NCBI RefSeq assembly: GCF_003966145.1
Contig: NZ_RXNR01000009.1
Location: 28,692 to 92,691, forward strand
Reading direction: 5' to 3'
Length of the DNA: 64,000 nt
Source: Lysinibacillus telephonicus
Lineage (GTDB): Bacteria > Bacillota > Bacilli > Bacillales_A > Planococcaceae
Part shown: one piece after another, positions 8,212-17,748 of the stretch
Numbering within the stretch: the first letter of the stretch is position 1
How the letters are laid out: the number at the start of each line of letters is the position of its first letter
The notes under the pieces: model-generated
Database searches by the model: none
Told to the model about the DNA's origin: nothing
Seen by the model: the letters and a program-made list of their open reading frames with translations, nothing else
Program-made: the position numbers and the translations under genes

Positions 8212-9024
8212 TTAACCGGCTATTTCTGCTGAATCAAATTTTCCATCTATATTTCCGCATACAATGATGGAATGTCCCCAGAACATATCTCCATCAGAAT
8301 AGAAGATTTCAAAATCACCTTCTGGATAAACGCATATCGTGCTTAATTTCATTAACCCCATAAACATTTCCTTAGTGATTTCTTGGATTTCTGTTTCCTC
8401 ATCATCCTGTAGCCAATCATTTGCCAACTCAGTTAGTTCTTCTGCAGCATATTCTTTTACTCTCTGGCTCCATTCATCCTGTTGCTCGAAAAGTACATAG
8501 GCGGTTTTCAATGCTGATTTCATCTTATCATTGTCTTCAAACCAATCAAAAGACAACAGCCCTTCATCATTTGCCCATATTATCTTTTTTTCAAAAGTAT
8601 TAACGCTTTTAATCAATTCAAACTGACCTAGTATTTCATCATTGTAAAAAACAGGTTTTAAAGATTCTTGAAGTACCACTTCCAAATCATCGTCTTGATA
8701 GGAAGTTTCTAAAACCTTAACAAGCATCATAGAACCTTCTCCCTTTCGAATTTGTAACCTTACGATGGAGTTCATGTCCAATAAATCTCTTGATTCCTCA
8801 AATTCCTTATCATTAGCGAGCCATTGCAAACGCAAATTTTCCTTGATGACAGGATCATTGCTATTTAACTTTTTCCACCCAATTAAAGGGATGGATGCTT
8901 GCCATAATGTATTTCCTGCTGCTCTCCCTGCGCCAACACCTGATGCACCTGTAACTGCTGCTATTTCGATTACATCGTCTGTAAATCTCTTTTCAAAATT
9001 GCTGACTTCATTCGATATGCTCAT
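8212..9024 (-). CDS. DUF2262-type protein
   Basis: A 270-residue cytoplasmic protein. The C-terminal part (from about EITKEMFMGLMKLSTICVYP through YSDGDMFWGHSIIV..GNIDG) resembles the DUF2262 domain, and the middle has a beta-rich IVRLQIRKGEGSMMLVKVLE region. The start is placed at the ATG encoding MSISNEV, eight bases after GAGGAGAG; a GTG three codons earlier overlaps that site. DUF2262 proteins have no assigned biochemical role that I can state. A small protein precedes it on the opposite strand. Confidence 0.65.
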   Translation of the reverse strand: MSISNEVSNFEKRFTDDVIEIAAVTGASGVGAGRAAGNTLWQASIPLIGWKKLNSNDPVIKENLRLQWLANDKEFEESRDLLDMNSIVRLQIRKGEGSMMLVKVLETSYQDDDLEVVLQESLKPVFYNDEILGQFELIKSVNTFEKKIIWANDEGLLSFDWFEDNDKMKSALKTAYVLFEQQDEWSQRVKEYAAEELTELANDWLQDDEETEIQEITKEMFMGLMKLSTICVYPEGDFEIFYSDGDMFWGHSIIVCGNIDGKFDSAEIAG

Positions 9025-9234
9025 TTTAAACACTCTCCTCGTTCGTTTTTACGATTACTAACGTTACTAAGTTTCATTTTTTCCTTTTTAAAGATCGTTC
9101 ATTAAAGTTGTCATAGTAGTGAGGGTTGTTGAAAACATTGCTATATATGGCATGTTCAAATGTTTTTTGATATGGTTTACTTAGTAGTTTGATAGTTAAG
9201 AATAATAGAATTTTTAATTCTAGGGGGTTATTGA

Positions 9235-10026
9235 ATGAAAATCGGGTGTATTCAAATGAATGTAGGATTTGGGAAAGTCGATGAGAATTTTGAGCGTGCA
9301 GAGCATTTAATTCGAGAGGCGGCAGGCAAGGGAGCAGAAATTGTTGTCTTACCTGAAATGTGGAATACTGGCTATGCACTTGAGAAATTAGAAGAACTAG
9401 CTGATTCAGAAGGGGCACGAACTAAGGCATTTTTAAAGGGCTTGGCAGAGGAGCTTTCGCTACATATTGTAGGCGGCTCAGTTGCAACAGAACGTGATGG
9501 CAAATTTTATAACACAATGTATGTTTATAACCGTGATGGCGAGTTGGTTAGCGAGTATAGTAAAGTACATTTATTCCGCTTAATGAACGAAGAAAAATAT
9601 TTAGAAGCTGGCAACGAAATGAATCGTTTTACGTTAGGAGACATTGAGGCCGGTGGTGTCATTTGCTACGACATTCGCTTCCCAGAGTGGCTGCGTGCAC
9701 ATGCATTAGCTGGCGCAAATGTGTTATTCGTTTCTGCACAATGGCCAACTCCTCGCATCGATCATTGGAAAACATTGCTACAAGCCCGTGCTATTGAAAA
9801 TCAATGCTTCGTTATTGCAGTAAACCGCATCTCCCGTAAAGTCGAAAACTTTAATGGCCAATCAATGGTAATCGAACCATGGGGTGAAGTGCTATGGACA
9901 GGTGGAGAAGATGAGGAACTCGCAATTGTCGACGTTGACTTTTCAAAAGTAGAAGAAGTGCGCGGCCGAATTCCAGTATACGATGACCGTCGTCCAGGAC
10001 TTTATGCTGGGGTAGTGGAGGAATAA
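9235..10026 (+). CDS. mtnU: Nitrilase-superfamily omega-amidase, MtnU (YkrU)-like
   Basis: Carbon-nitrogen hydrolase of 263 residues with the catalytic triad E41 (VVLPEMW), K110 (YSKVHLF) and C144 (VICYDIRFPEW). The class hydrolyses the omega-amides left when glutamine-dependent transaminases act on keto acids. In B. subtilis ykrU(mtnU) and ykrV(mtnE) are neighbours in methionine salvage, and a MtnE-like aminotransferase lies 2.9 kb away on the other strand here, which supports the assignment. An AGGGGG-type ribosome binding site precedes the ATG. Confidence 0.8.
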   Translation: MKIGCIQMNVGFGKVDENFERAEHLIREAAGKGAEIVVLPEMWNTGYALEKLEELADSEGARTKAFLKGLAEELSLHIVGGSVATERDGKFYNTMYVYNRDGELVSEYSKVHLFRLMNEEKYLEAGNEMNRFTLGDIEAGGVICYDIRFPEWLRAHALAGANVLFVSAQWPTPRIDHWKTLLQARAIENQCFVIAVNRISRKVENFNGQSMVIEPWGEVLWTGGEDEELAIVDVDFSKVEEVRGRIPVYDDRRPGLYAGVVEE

Positions 10027-10175
10027 TATTACCTTATATAAGTCTTAATAGAGAATGGTCACGTTTTTGTAAGCCGGGGATTTCGGTATTTCTTACGCCA
10101 ATCTTCAACTCTATATTAAATTTACAAATTTTTAACTTTTCTTACAGCAACAAATTCAATATTTCACATAGACTA

Positions 10176-10217
10176 AAAATAAGACTCCTTGGGGCTATCA
10201 GCTTTGGGGGGTCTTTT
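10176..10217. terminator. Terminator-like hairpin after mtnU
   Basis: AAGACTCC and GGGGGTCTT arms with TTTT after them on the plus strand and a T-run on the minus strand. It lies 150 bp beyond the mtnU stop. The remaining bases to 10423 hold only A/T-rich sequence that probably includes the promoter of the next gene. Confidence 0.55.
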
Positions 10218-10423
10218 CCATATTTCCGAATGTTTACATGTTCATTAATACTATCTATTTTTAAGAACGATTGCATATAGCAATCAAAAGCAATTAGACA
10301 ACTTGAATGTTCGTACTATTTAAAATCCTCAACCTCTTTGGATCGTATTTAATATATAGGAATTTATAGTAGGTGTGTCGAAATTAAAATACTATAGAAT
10401 TACTAGAAGGAGGATATTCAATT

Positions 10424-10963
10424 ATGGCAAAAGAAGCTTTAATTATTGTCGATATGAGCAACGATTTTGTTGCAGATGATGGAAGTTTAACGGCTGGTAA
10501 AGCAGCACAAGAAATTGTGCCATATATTATTGAGAAAGCAAACGAGTTTTTAAATGGTGACCAGATTGTAGTCGTTGCAATGGATGCTCATCAAGAAAAT
10601 GATCCACATTTTGATTTATGGTCAGTACATAATGTAATTGGTACTAAAGGACAGCAGCTTTACGGTGATTTAGCGGTTTGGTTTAAAGAAAATGAATCAA
10701 ATCCGAATGTCATTATGCAGCCTAAAACTAATTACAATGCGTTTTTTAAAACGGATTTAGCAGAAAAATTAAGAGCTCTCAATGTAGAAAAGGTTCATGT
10801 TGTAGGTGTATGTACAGATATATGTGATTTTCTAACAGTTGCAGGAGCTGATGCGGAAGGATTTAAAACAGCGATTCACCAAAAAGGTGTGGCCACATTT
10901 ACCGATTTAGGTGACACCTTTATCCAACATATGAAAACATGTTTCTTTACGGAAGTTATTTAA
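10424..10963 (+). CDS. pncA: Nicotinamidase/isochorismatase-family cysteine hydrolase (PncA-like)
   Basis: 179 residues. The family triad is visible: D10 (IIVDMSNDF), K101 (PKTNYNAF) and nucleophile C134 in GVCTDIC. D54 and H56 (MDAHQE) with a later His (H69) fit the metal site of nicotinamidases. Sequence and order resemble Bacillus PncA/YueJ, which converts nicotinamide to nicotinic acid in NAD salvage. The broader isochorismatase-like family includes other amidases, so the substrate is inferred. A strong AGGAGGAT ribosome binding site precedes the ATG. Confidence 0.8.
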   Translation: MAKEALIIVDMSNDFVADDGSLTAGKAAQEIVPYIIEKANEFLNGDQIVVVAMDAHQENDPHFDLWSVHNVIGTKGQQLYGDLAVWFKENESNPNVIMQPKTNYNAFFKTDLAEKLRALNVEKVHVVGVCTDICDFLTVAGADAEGFKTAIHQKGVATFTDLGDTFIQHMKTCFFTEVI

Positions 10964-10971
10964 TTAGAAAA

Positions 10972-11000
10972 GGGATGCCTTCGATATTTTGGGGCATCCC
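10972..11000. terminator. Terminator between pncA and the convergent SDR gene
   Basis: GGGATGCC and GGCATCCC arms around an 11-base T-rich loop, flanked by A- and T-rich runs. It lies between two convergent genes and may act in both directions. Confidence 0.75.
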
Positions 11001-11010
11001 TAAACAAATT

Positions 11011-11784
11011 TTATTGATTAATCATACCGCCATCAACTGTATAAATTGAGCCTGTTACGTATGATGATTCATCAGATAGCAGGAATGCCGCAACATTTGC
11101 TACTTCTTCAGGTTGTCCGAAGCGTTTCATTGGGACGGAAGCTGTATATGCTTCATGCATTTGTTCTGCATTGCCTGGTGCCACATTCTCTTCAATACGC
11201 GTCATCATTCCCGTTGCAATAACGCCAGGGTGTACAGAGTTGAAACGGACGCCAATTTCAGCAGCTTCGAGGGCAGCACATCTAGTTAGCCCTAATACGG
11301 CATGCTTCGAAGTGTTGTAAACAGTCGTACCTGGTGAACCCATTAAACCGGCTAAGCTGCTTGTGTTGACGACTGAGCCATAGCCCTGTTTCTTCATTAC
11401 TTTATAAACTTCTTGCATGCCATAAAGCACGCCATATACGTTTATGCCAAATACAAAATCAAAGTCCTCTTTTGTATACTCTTCAAAAGGTTTAGAAGGA
11501 CCTTCGACACCTGCATTATTGAAAAATCCGTCAATTTTACCGAATCGGTCCACTGTCGCTTGAACATAGGCTCTGACGTCTTCCTTTTTCGAAACATCGC
11601 CTGTCAATGAGAGGATGCGCTCTCTTGAAAATTGATTTTCTGCAATTAACTTATCCAGCCCCTCTTGTTTTAAATCAACTAAAACTAATGAAGCACCTTC
11701 ACTATATAGTTTTTTTGCTGTAGCTGACCCGATTCCTCCACTTGCCCCGGTGATAATGATTACTTTATTGTCAAATCTGCTCAA
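11011..11784 (-). CDS. Short-chain dehydrogenase/reductase
   Basis: Classical SDR of about 257 residues: TGASGGIG cofactor loop, NNAG (FFNNAGVEG), catalytic S and YNTSK, and the C-terminal VDGG motif. Such enzymes use NAD(P)H on alcohols, sugars or keto compounds; the substrate is unknown. The start is placed at a TTG (SRFDNKVIIITG) eight bases after GAAGGAG, because the earlier GTG/TTG codons overlap or crowd that site. It is monocistronic. Confidence 0.85.
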   Translation of the reverse strand: MSRFDNKVIIITGASGGIGSATAKKLYSEGASLVLVDLKQEGLDKLIAENQFSRERILSLTGDVSKKEDVRAYVQATVDRFGKIDGFFNNAGVEGPSKPFEEYTKEDFDFVFGINVYGVLYGMQEVYKVMKKQGYGSVVNTSSLAGLMGSPGTTVYNTSKHAVLGLTRCAALEAAEIGVRFNSVHPGVIATGMMTRIEENVAPGNAEQMHEAYTASVPMKRFGQPEEVANVAAFLLSDESSYVTGSIYTVDGGMINQ

Positions 11785-11958
11785 TATCAACACTCCTTCA
11801 AGTCTCTTGAAAATTATTTATCAGTGTCATTATTCAGTTGTTTCTAGATTTTTATGCGATAGATAAAAAATTAGTGGGGTGCATGTTCCAATTACTCATT
11901 AGAACCCCCAACTATTACCACTTGCCGTCTCAATTGTCTCATTGTTAAAATGAATGAA

Positions 11959-11972
11959 GGAACAAGCGTTCG
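11959..11972. promoter_or_regulatory. LexA (SOS) box of the Y-family polymerase gene
   Basis: GGAACAAGCGTTCG fits the Gram-positive LexA consensus CGAACnnnnGTTCG at every position except the first, and it overlaps the spacer just upstream of a TATACT -10 element (11975-11980). Binding there would block transcription of the downstream polymerase until DNA damage. Confidence 0.85.
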
Positions 11973-12004
11973 CATATACTAAATGTGAAATTGGAGGTGT
12001 AGTG

Positions 12005-13306
12005 ATGCATGCATTAAAATACAGTGAGGCAGATTCAGCAAATTTATTTGAAGTATATACCCACGCGCCAAATCGATCGATTATGTGCATTGATATGCGA
12101 TGTTTTTATGCGAGCTGTATGGCTATGATTGAAAACCTTAATCCTTTTAAGGTGCCTATTGCAGTTGTTGGAAACTTCAAGCAAAAGGGCAGTGTAGTGC
12201 TTGCTGCATCACCGCCAATGAAGAAACGATTTGGTATCAAAACAGGCTCAAGACTTTATGAGATTCCGAAACATCCTGACATTAAATTATACGAACCAAA
12301 AATGGAATTTTTCGTTCAAATGTCGATGGAAATTACGAATTTGATCAATCAATTTGTCCCAAAAGAAGCAATTCATGTCTATAGTGTTGATGAAAGCTTT
12401 GTAGACTTAACGGGTACTGAGAAGCTTTGGGGACCGCCAGAAGAAACGGCAAAATATATTCAACAAAGCATTTATAGTCAATTTCAAATTCCAAGTGCAG
12501 TAGGAATGGGGCCAAACATGCTTATGGCAAAGCTCGCACTTGATTTAGAGGCGAAAAAGACTGAATTCGCAAAATGGACCTATGCTGATATCCCGGAAAA
12601 ACTTTGGCCTGTATCGACACTTTCTGAAATGTGGGGAATTGGACGTCGAACAGAGCGCACGTTAAACAATATGGGGATTTTTAAAATTGGCGATTTAGCA
12701 CATGCCGACCTAAGTATGCTGGAAGATCACTTTGGTATTATGGGTAATCAACTTTATTATCATGCATGGGGAATCGATTTGTCGCCGCTTGGAGCACCGC
12801 TTGCAGAAGGACAAATTAGTTTTGGCAAAGGTCAAATGCTTATGCGAGATTATCGAAATCGCAGTGAGATTCTCACGGTGATACTTGAAATGTGTGAAGA
12901 CGTTGCAAGAAGAGCAAGAGAGGCCTATCAAGTTGGAAGGACGATTTCACTTGGTGTCAGCTACAGTAAAGACGCATTTGGAGGTGGTTTTCAACGAACT
13001 CACACAATCGATGAACCGACTAATGACACAATGAAAGTTTACAAAGTGTGCGAGCAATTACTAGACCAATACTATGCAGAGCGCCCTGTAAGAAAGATTA
13101 CAATCAGTCTTTCAAAGTTAGAATCAGAACGCTCCATACAACTCAGTTTATTCGATTGTAAAAAATGGAAAAGGCGAAAGCTTGGTGCGACGATGGATTA
13201 TTTGCGCTCAAAGCATGGTTCTACTGCTATTTTGCGCGCTGTTTCCTATACAGAGGCAGGGACGGCAATTGCTCGAGCTCAGCTAGTAGGGGGACATAAA
13301 AAGTAG
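12005..13306 (+). CDS. uvrX: Y-family DNA polymerase, UvrX/YqjW-like
   Basis: Error-prone translesion polymerase of 433 residues. Metal-binding acidic residues are D30 (CIDMRCFYAS) and D129/E130 (YSVDESFVD). A helix-hairpin-helix region follows (WGIGRRTERTLNNMGI). The little-finger domain contains QLSLF (near 396), a canonical sliding-clamp-binding motif. The start is the ATG after TTGGAGGTG; an earlier ATG at 11954 lies upstream of the promoter and LexA box and is rejected. A YolD-like gene follows on the same strand, a common arrangement for this polymerase group. Confidence 0.88.
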   Translation: MHALKYSEADSANLFEVYTHAPNRSIMCIDMRCFYASCMAMIENLNPFKVPIAVVGNFKQKGSVVLAASPPMKKRFGIKTGSRLYEIPKHPDIKLYEPKMEFFVQMSMEITNLINQFVPKEAIHVYSVDESFVDLTGTEKLWGPPEETAKYIQQSIYSQFQIPSAVGMGPNMLMAKLALDLEAKKTEFAKWTYADIPEKLWPVSTLSEMWGIGRRTERTLNNMGIFKIGDLAHADLSMLEDHFGIMGNQLYYHAWGIDLSPLGAPLAEGQISFGKGQMLMRDYRNRSEILTVILEMCEDVARRAREAYQVGRTISLGVSYSKDAFGGGFQRTHTIDEPTNDTMKVYKVCEQLLDQYYAERPVRKITISLSKLESERSIQLSLFDCKKWKRRKLGATMDYLRSKHGSTAILRAVSYTEAGTAIARAQLVGGHKK

Positions 13307-13422
13307 CTTCTACCATATAAATGAGCCAAACTACTTTTTAAATGGATTAAGACCATCTTTGAGCGAAAAGGTAAACTCCATTGAAAAGACGGTACTCCAT
13401 TTTTGGAGAAGAGGTGATGAAT

Positions 13423-13743
13423 ATGATTCGAGACCGTGGAAATATTAAATGGAACACGATGATGCTTCCAGAGCACGTGAAGCTGCTGCGTGAATGGCAT
13501 GAAAAAGATCAATATGTTGCAAAGCCGCAGTTGGATGAATGGACATTACAGGAACTTAGCGAGCAATTGCAAAGGGCCTTTACGAATAAACTAGAAGTAG
13601 AATTAAACATTTGGGAGGAAAAACGACTTTTCAAAGCCACCGGAAAAATCGCAAAATTAAATATAAACAATGAAACACTTTATTTGGAAGATGGTCGGAA
13701 GTTTCCTTTTCAGTCCATCTTTGGTGTGTCACTAATTGAATAA
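13423..13743 (+). CDS. YolD-like family protein
   Basis: About 106 residues beginning MIRDRGNIKWNTMMLPEHVK, the hallmark of the YolD-like family. The rest has a helix-rich QLDEWTLQELSEQL segment and a beta-rich C terminus. Family members are usually encoded beside UvrX-type polymerases, as here (about 115 bp downstream), and are presumed to take part in the SOS response; the exact role is not established. ATG codons at 13417 and 13423 are both possible. 13423 is chosen because AGAGGTG lies 6 bases before it. Confidence 0.8.
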   Translation: MIRDRGNIKWNTMMLPEHVKLLREWHEKDQYVAKPQLDEWTLQELSEQLQRAFTNKLEVELNIWEEKRLFKATGKIAKLNINNETLYLEDGRKFPFQSIFGVSLIE

Positions 13744-13755
13744 ACTGACTAAAAC

Positions 13756-13800
13756 AAAACAGGTGAGAGAAACGATTCCGTTTTCTCCATCTGTTTTATT
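13756..13800 (+). terminator. Terminator after the yolD-like gene
   Basis: AAAACAGGTGAGAGAAA pairs with TTTTCTCCATCTGTTTT around an 8-base loop, with ATTTTGTT after it. Confidence 0.8.
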
Positions 13801-13876
13801 TTGTTAAGGAACCCTTTTTACCTCAAAAAACAGATTGCATATGATAGTAAGAGGAACAGGCAAAGTGAATTTTATA

Positions 13877-13905
13877 TTGTCTTTTTATGGTGAACGAGTT
13901 ATAAT
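13877..13905 (+). promoter_or_regulatory. Sigma-A-type promoter of the epimerase/dehydrogenase gene
   Basis: TTGTCT and TATAAT separated by 17 bp, about 85 bp upstream of the ATG. Confidence 0.55.
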
Positions 13906-13989
13906 GAAATCCACTTGAAACGTTGATTTGATAATGTTTTAATGTACTTTTCAGATGTACATTTGTTTTTCATCAGAGGAGGGAGCAAA

Positions 13990-14940
13990 ATGAAAAGGAT
14001 ACTTGTAACGGGTGCGTTAGGCCAAATTGGTTCGGAATTAGTCGGAAAATTACGAGATATATATGGAGAAGACAATGTGTTAGCTACAGATATTAGAGAA
14101 GAATATTCCTATGGACCATTTGAAGTGCTCGATGTAACAGATGGGAAGCGCATGTATGAGCTTGCCAATCAATTTGGTGCAGATACGATGATTCATATGG
14201 CTGCCTTGCTTTCTGCAACAGCTGAGAAGAATCCACTGTTTGCCTGGAATTTAAATATGGGGGGCTTAATGAATGCACTTGAGGTTGCAAAAGAATTAAA
14301 GATGCAATTTTTTACCCCAAGTTCAATCGGTGCCTTTGGTCCATCTACACCCAAGGACAATACACCTCAAGATACGTTGCAGAGACCTACAACGATGTAT
14401 GGAGTAAATAAAGTAGCGGGGGAACTTTTATGTGATTATTATTTCACAAGATTTGGGGTAGATACGCGCGGTGTTCGATTCCCGGGTTTAATTTCGTATG
14501 CAACGCCTCCTGGTGGGGGTACAACTGATTATGCAGTGGATATATATTACAAAGCGATAGAACAGGGTCATTATACTTCATATATTGCAGAAGGTACGTA
14601 TATGGATATGATGTATATGCCAGATGCACTGCAAGCGATTGTTGATTTAATGGAGGCGGACGGTTCAAAATTAAAACACCGTAATGCCTTTAATATTTCT
14701 GCAATGAGTTTTGAGCCGTCACAAGTCGCGGCTGAAATTAAAAAGCATATTCCATCATTTAAAATAAATTACAATGTAGACCCAGTGCGCCAAGCGATTG
14801 CGGATAGCTGGCCAAATTCCATTGATTCGTCTGAAGCAGCAGAGCAATGGGGATTTAAGGCGCAATATGATTTAGAGAAAATGACAGTGGATATGTTAAA
14901 TAAATTAAGAAGAAAATTAGAGAGAAAGTCAATTTCATAA
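13990..14940 (+). CDS. NAD-dependent epimerase/dehydratase family, L-threonine 3-dehydrogenase-like
   Basis: Extended SDR of 316 residues with the N-terminal [10 protein letters not shown] nucleotide-binding loop, a serine in [10 protein letters not shown] and the catalytic YGVNK. The segment [20 protein letters not shown] is typical of the UDP-galactose-epimerase-like threonine dehydrogenases, which oxidise threonine to 2-amino-3-ketobutyrate. The usual partner kbl is not adjacent, so the activity is inferred from sequence. The start ATG follows AGAGGAGGGA; the in-frame ATG at 13942 lacks a ribosome binding site. Confidence 0.75.
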   Translation: MKRILVTGALGQIGSELVGKLRDIYGEDNVLATDIREEYSYGPFEVLDVTDGKRMYELANQFGADTMIHMAALLSATAEKNPLFAWNLNMGGLMNALEVAKELKMQFFTPSSIGAFGPSTPKDNTPQDTLQRPTTMYGVNKVAGELLCDYYFTRFGVDTRGVRFPGLISYATPPGGGTTDYAVDIYYKAIEQGHYTSYIAEGTYMDMMYMPDALQAIVDLMEADGSKLKHRNAFNISAMSFEPSQVAAEIKKHIPSFKINYNVDPVRQAIADSWPNSIDSSEAAEQWGFKAQYDLEKMTVDMLNKLRRKLERKSIS

Positions 14941-14950
14941 TAGCAGTGAA

Positions 14951-14982
14951 GGAGCTCCAGAAGTATTAGAGCTCCTTTTTTG
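14951..14982 (+). terminator. Terminator of the epimerase gene
   Basis: GGAGCTC and GAGCTCC arms with an 11-base loop followed by six T. Confidence 0.85.
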
Positions 14983-15011
14983 AAATTTCCATTATTAAAG
15001 GGGTTCCACAA

Positions 15012-15049
15012 TAAAAAGGGAACATCGATAAGAAATTTAACGATGTTCC
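15012..15049 (-). terminator. Terminator of the trp operon
   Basis: On the minus strand GGAACATCG pairs with CGATGTTCC across a 13-base loop, followed by CTTTTTATT, 23 bases beyond the trpA stop. Confidence 0.85.
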
Positions 15050-15071
15050 GGAAACAATTCAACTATTCAAC

Positions 15072-15854
15072 TTACTTTACAGCAGAAGCCTTTGAAGCCT
15101 TCACGAGCTCCTCAATGATATCCCAATCACCATTTGCTAAGCTATCGACGATTTTACTGCCAACAATAACGCCGCTGCAGAACGAGCCGAAATTTTTAAC
15201 ATGCTCTGGTGCAGAAATTCCGAACCCAGCTAGAACAGGTGTGTCTGTATAAGTTTGAATTCGTTTAAAATGGTCATCAAGCGAGCCTGCAAAACTAGAA
15301 CGAGCACCTGTAATACCGTTAACAGTAACTGCATAAATAAAACCTTCACTAGCTTTAGTCAAACGTTCAATTCGCTCGGGAGTACTTGTTAATGAAACGA
15401 GCTGTATCAAGGCGATTTCGGCATTCTTTAAGGCTGGGTGGACGATGCCACTTTCTTCAAGCGGCATATCAGGAATGATGACACCGCGAATGCCTGCCTG
15501 CTTTGCATCATGAGCAAATTTCTCCACACCATAAGCTAAAATTGGATTTAGATATGTCATTGCAACAAGTGGAATGGTAATTTGATCAGCAAAACCGGTT
15601 AATGTTTCAAGCACTTTACGTAAAGTCGTACCATTTGCTAATGCTCGCTCTCCAGCTCTTTCAATCGTTGGGCCATCTGCAACAGGATCAGTAAATGGGA
15701 TGCCGACTTCAATGGCCGTTACGCCGAGTTCTTGAAGCTTTAAAATTGTAGGCTGTAATTTGTCTAAGCCGCCATCACCGGCCATGATATAAGGAACGAA
15801 CGCTTTATCACCAGCAGCAGTAACTGATAAAATGGCTTGTTTTAATTGACTCAT
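15072..15854 (-). CDS. trpA: Tryptophan synthase alpha chain
   Basis: Cleaves indole-3-glycerol phosphate to indole, which is channelled to TrpB. Catalytic E49 and D60 are in [18 protein letters not shown]. The 260-residue TIM-barrel length is standard. It is the last gene of trpDCFBA, and its ATG overlaps the trpB stop by 4 bp, so translation is probably coupled. Confidence 0.96.
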   Translation of the reverse strand: MSQLKQAILSVTAAGDKAFVPYIMAGDGGLDKLQPTILKLQELGVTAIEVGIPFTDPVADGPTIERAGERALANGTTLRKVLETLTGFADQITIPLVAMTYLNPILAYGVEKFAHDAKQAGIRGVIIPDMPLEESGIVHPALKNAEIALIQLVSLTSTPERIERLTKASEGFIYAVTVNGITGARSSFAGSLDDHFKRIQTYTDTPVLAGFGISAPEHVKNFGSFCSGVIVGSKIVDSLANGDWDIIEELVKASKASAVK

Positions 15855-17068
15855 GCTAGGTCACCTCCAAGTGCAGCTGAAATTGTATGCACGTCTTTAT
15901 CCCCACGTCCAGATAAACAAATTACTAGAATATCATCAGACGCCATTGTTTTGGCAAGGTTTGCCGCGAAATGGATGGCATGTGCACTTTCGAGGGCAGG
16001 AAGAATACCCTCTGTACGACTAAGTAATTTTACACCTTCCAACGCTTCATCATCTGTGACAGTGCCATAGGTTGCACGGCCACTTTCATGAAGGAGGCAA
16101 TGCTCTGGACCTACACCTGGATAATCAAGGCCAGCTGATATCGAATGTGCTTCTTGAACAAAGCCGTTTTCATCCTGTAATAGGTACATAAATGCACCGT
16201 GTAAAACACCAGTTTGCCCTCCTTGAATAGCTGCGGCATGCTGACCAGTTTCGATTCCTTTACCAGCTGCTTCTACACCGTATAGTGCAACCTCTTTATC
16301 TTTTATGAATGGATAGAACATTCCAATGGAGTTGCTTCCTCCTCCAACACATGCAACTACTGCATTTGGCAGACGATTTTCAATCTCTAATATTTGGGAT
16401 CTCGTTTCATCTCCAATGACGCGTTGGAAATCTCGAACAATTGTAGGGAATGGATGGGGCCCCATTGCAGAACCTAAAATATAATGTGTATCTTCAATAT
16501 TTGTTACCCAGTGGCGCAATGCTTCATTCACTGCATCCTTTAACGTTGCAGAGCCTTTATCTACTGCAACAACCTTTGTTCCAAGCAGCTCCATACGGAA
16601 TACGTTTAATGCTTGGCGTTTTACATCTTCCGCTCCCATGTAAACGATACATTCAAGGTTAAGTAACGCACATGCGGTAGCCGTTGCTACTCCATGCTGA
16701 CCTGCACCTGTTTCGGCAACAATTTTTTTCTTACCCATGCGTTTTGCAAGAAGTGCTTGCCCAAGAGCATTATTAATTTTGTGAGCCCCTGTATGGTTTA
16801 AATCCTCACGCTTTAAATAAATCTTTGCGCCGCCGATAGTATTAGTTAAACGTTCTGCGAAATAAAGGGGAGTTTCGCGCCCAACATAATTTTTTAAATA
16901 GTAACGAAGCTCTTTCTGGAACGATTCATCATTTTTAACTTTGTCATACACTTCATCTAGTTCTTGCAGCGCGGTCATTAATGTTTCCGGTACGAATTGT
17001 CCACCAAAACGTCCAAACCTGCCTTTTATTTCTACTGAGCTTTGGTCGGTGTAATTATTTGTTGTCAT
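15851..17068 (-). CDS. trpB: Tryptophan synthase beta chain
   Basis: PLP enzyme that condenses indole with serine. The PLP lysine is in HTGAHKIN (about residue 97), the phosphate loop is GGGSNSIG, and the protein starts with the family's [15 protein letters not shown]. Two in-frame ATGs six bases apart are possible; the second is chosen because AAGGAG then sits 9 bases away, while the first would be only 3 bases from it. TrpB1-type, about 405 residues. Confidence 0.95.
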   Translation of the reverse strand: MTTNNYTDQSSVEIKGRFGRFGGQFVPETLMTALQELDEVYDKVKNDESFQKELRYYLKNYVGRETPLYFAERLTNTIGGAKIYLKREDLNHTGAHKINNALGQALLAKRMGKKKIVAETGAGQHGVATATACALLNLECIVYMGAEDVKRQALNVFRMELLGTKVVAVDKGSATLKDAVNEALRHWVTNIEDTHYILGSAMGPHPFPTIVRDFQRVIGDETRSQILEIENRLPNAVVACVGGGSNSIGMFYPFIKDKEVALYGVEAAGKGIETGQHAAAIQGGQTGVLHGAFMYLLQDENGFVQEAHSISAGLDYPGVGPEHCLLHESGRATYGTVTDDEALEGVKLLSRTEGILPALESAHAIHFAANLAKTMASDDILVICLSGRGDKDVHTISAALGGDLA

Positions 17069-17125
17069 TTTCATTCACTCCTTTACGACTTTCGTGTAGA
17101 TTGTCGTAGATTTCATTGGTTATGT

Positions 17126-17746
17126 TTAAGGCAACAGCTGAACATTTGTTGCCAATTCGATAAATTGTTTTATTAACTCGCTATCTTTAGAGCCATTTCG
17201 TTCAACACCGCTTGATACATCGACACCAAAGGGCTCTACTTGAGCGATGGCCCGTTCAACGTTATCAGACTTAAGTCCACCAGCTAGAATGAGGCGGTCT
17301 TTCGGGATAGAAAGCTGATCAAGCAATGACCAATCAAAAACATGGCCGCTGCCACCAGAAAAGTCTGTGCCTGGTGCATCAAATAGATAGTAGTCAACGT
17401 CATATTTACTTGCTCTTTCAACATCTTCATAGCTTCTAACAGAGAACGCCTTAATAGAAGGGTAGCCTAAGTATTTTATAAACTGAGCATCTTCCGTGCC
17501 ATGGTATTGGACATAATCAAGACCAACTTCTTCTACCGCTTCTCGAACTTGTAGTTCAGTTGGGTTAACGAAAACACCAACTTTTTTGATATGGGAAGGG
17601 ACTAACTTTGCAAGTTGTGCAGCACGTTCAATGGAAATTTTGCGTTTACTAGGAGCAAACATAAAGCCAATCCAAGTGGCACCAGCATCAACAGCAGCTT
17701 GAACATGTTCTTCTTCCATAAGTCCACATATTTTTACTTTTACCAT
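17126..17746 (-). CDS. trpF: Phosphoribosylanthranilate isomerase
   Basis: Third step of tryptophan synthesis in the TrpC-TrpF order (PRA to CdRP). General base C7 (VKICGL) and general acid D in YLFDAPGTDFSGGSG are present. 206 residues, monofunctional. It starts 2 bp after the trpC stop. Confidence 0.95.
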   Translation of the reverse strand: MVKVKICGLMEEEHVQAAVDAGATWIGFMFAPSKRKISIERAAQLAKLVPSHIKKVGVFVNPTELQVREAVEEVGLDYVQYHGTEDAQFIKYLGYPSIKAFSVRSYEDVERASKYDVDYYLFDAPGTDFSGGSGHVFDWSLLDQLSIPKDRLILAGGLKSDNVERAIAQVEPFGVDVSSGVERNGSKDSELIKQFIELATNVQLLP

Positions 17747-17748
17747 TA

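Noticed and set aside
11954..12004. Upstream ATG extending the Y-family polymerase by 17 codons
   Set aside because: The ATG lies upstream of the LexA box and -10 element, so it is probably not in the mRNA.
13307..13422. N-terminal extension of the yolD-like protein from TTG 13381
   Set aside because: There is no ribosome binding site before 13381, and the family start MIRDRG matches the ATG at 13423.
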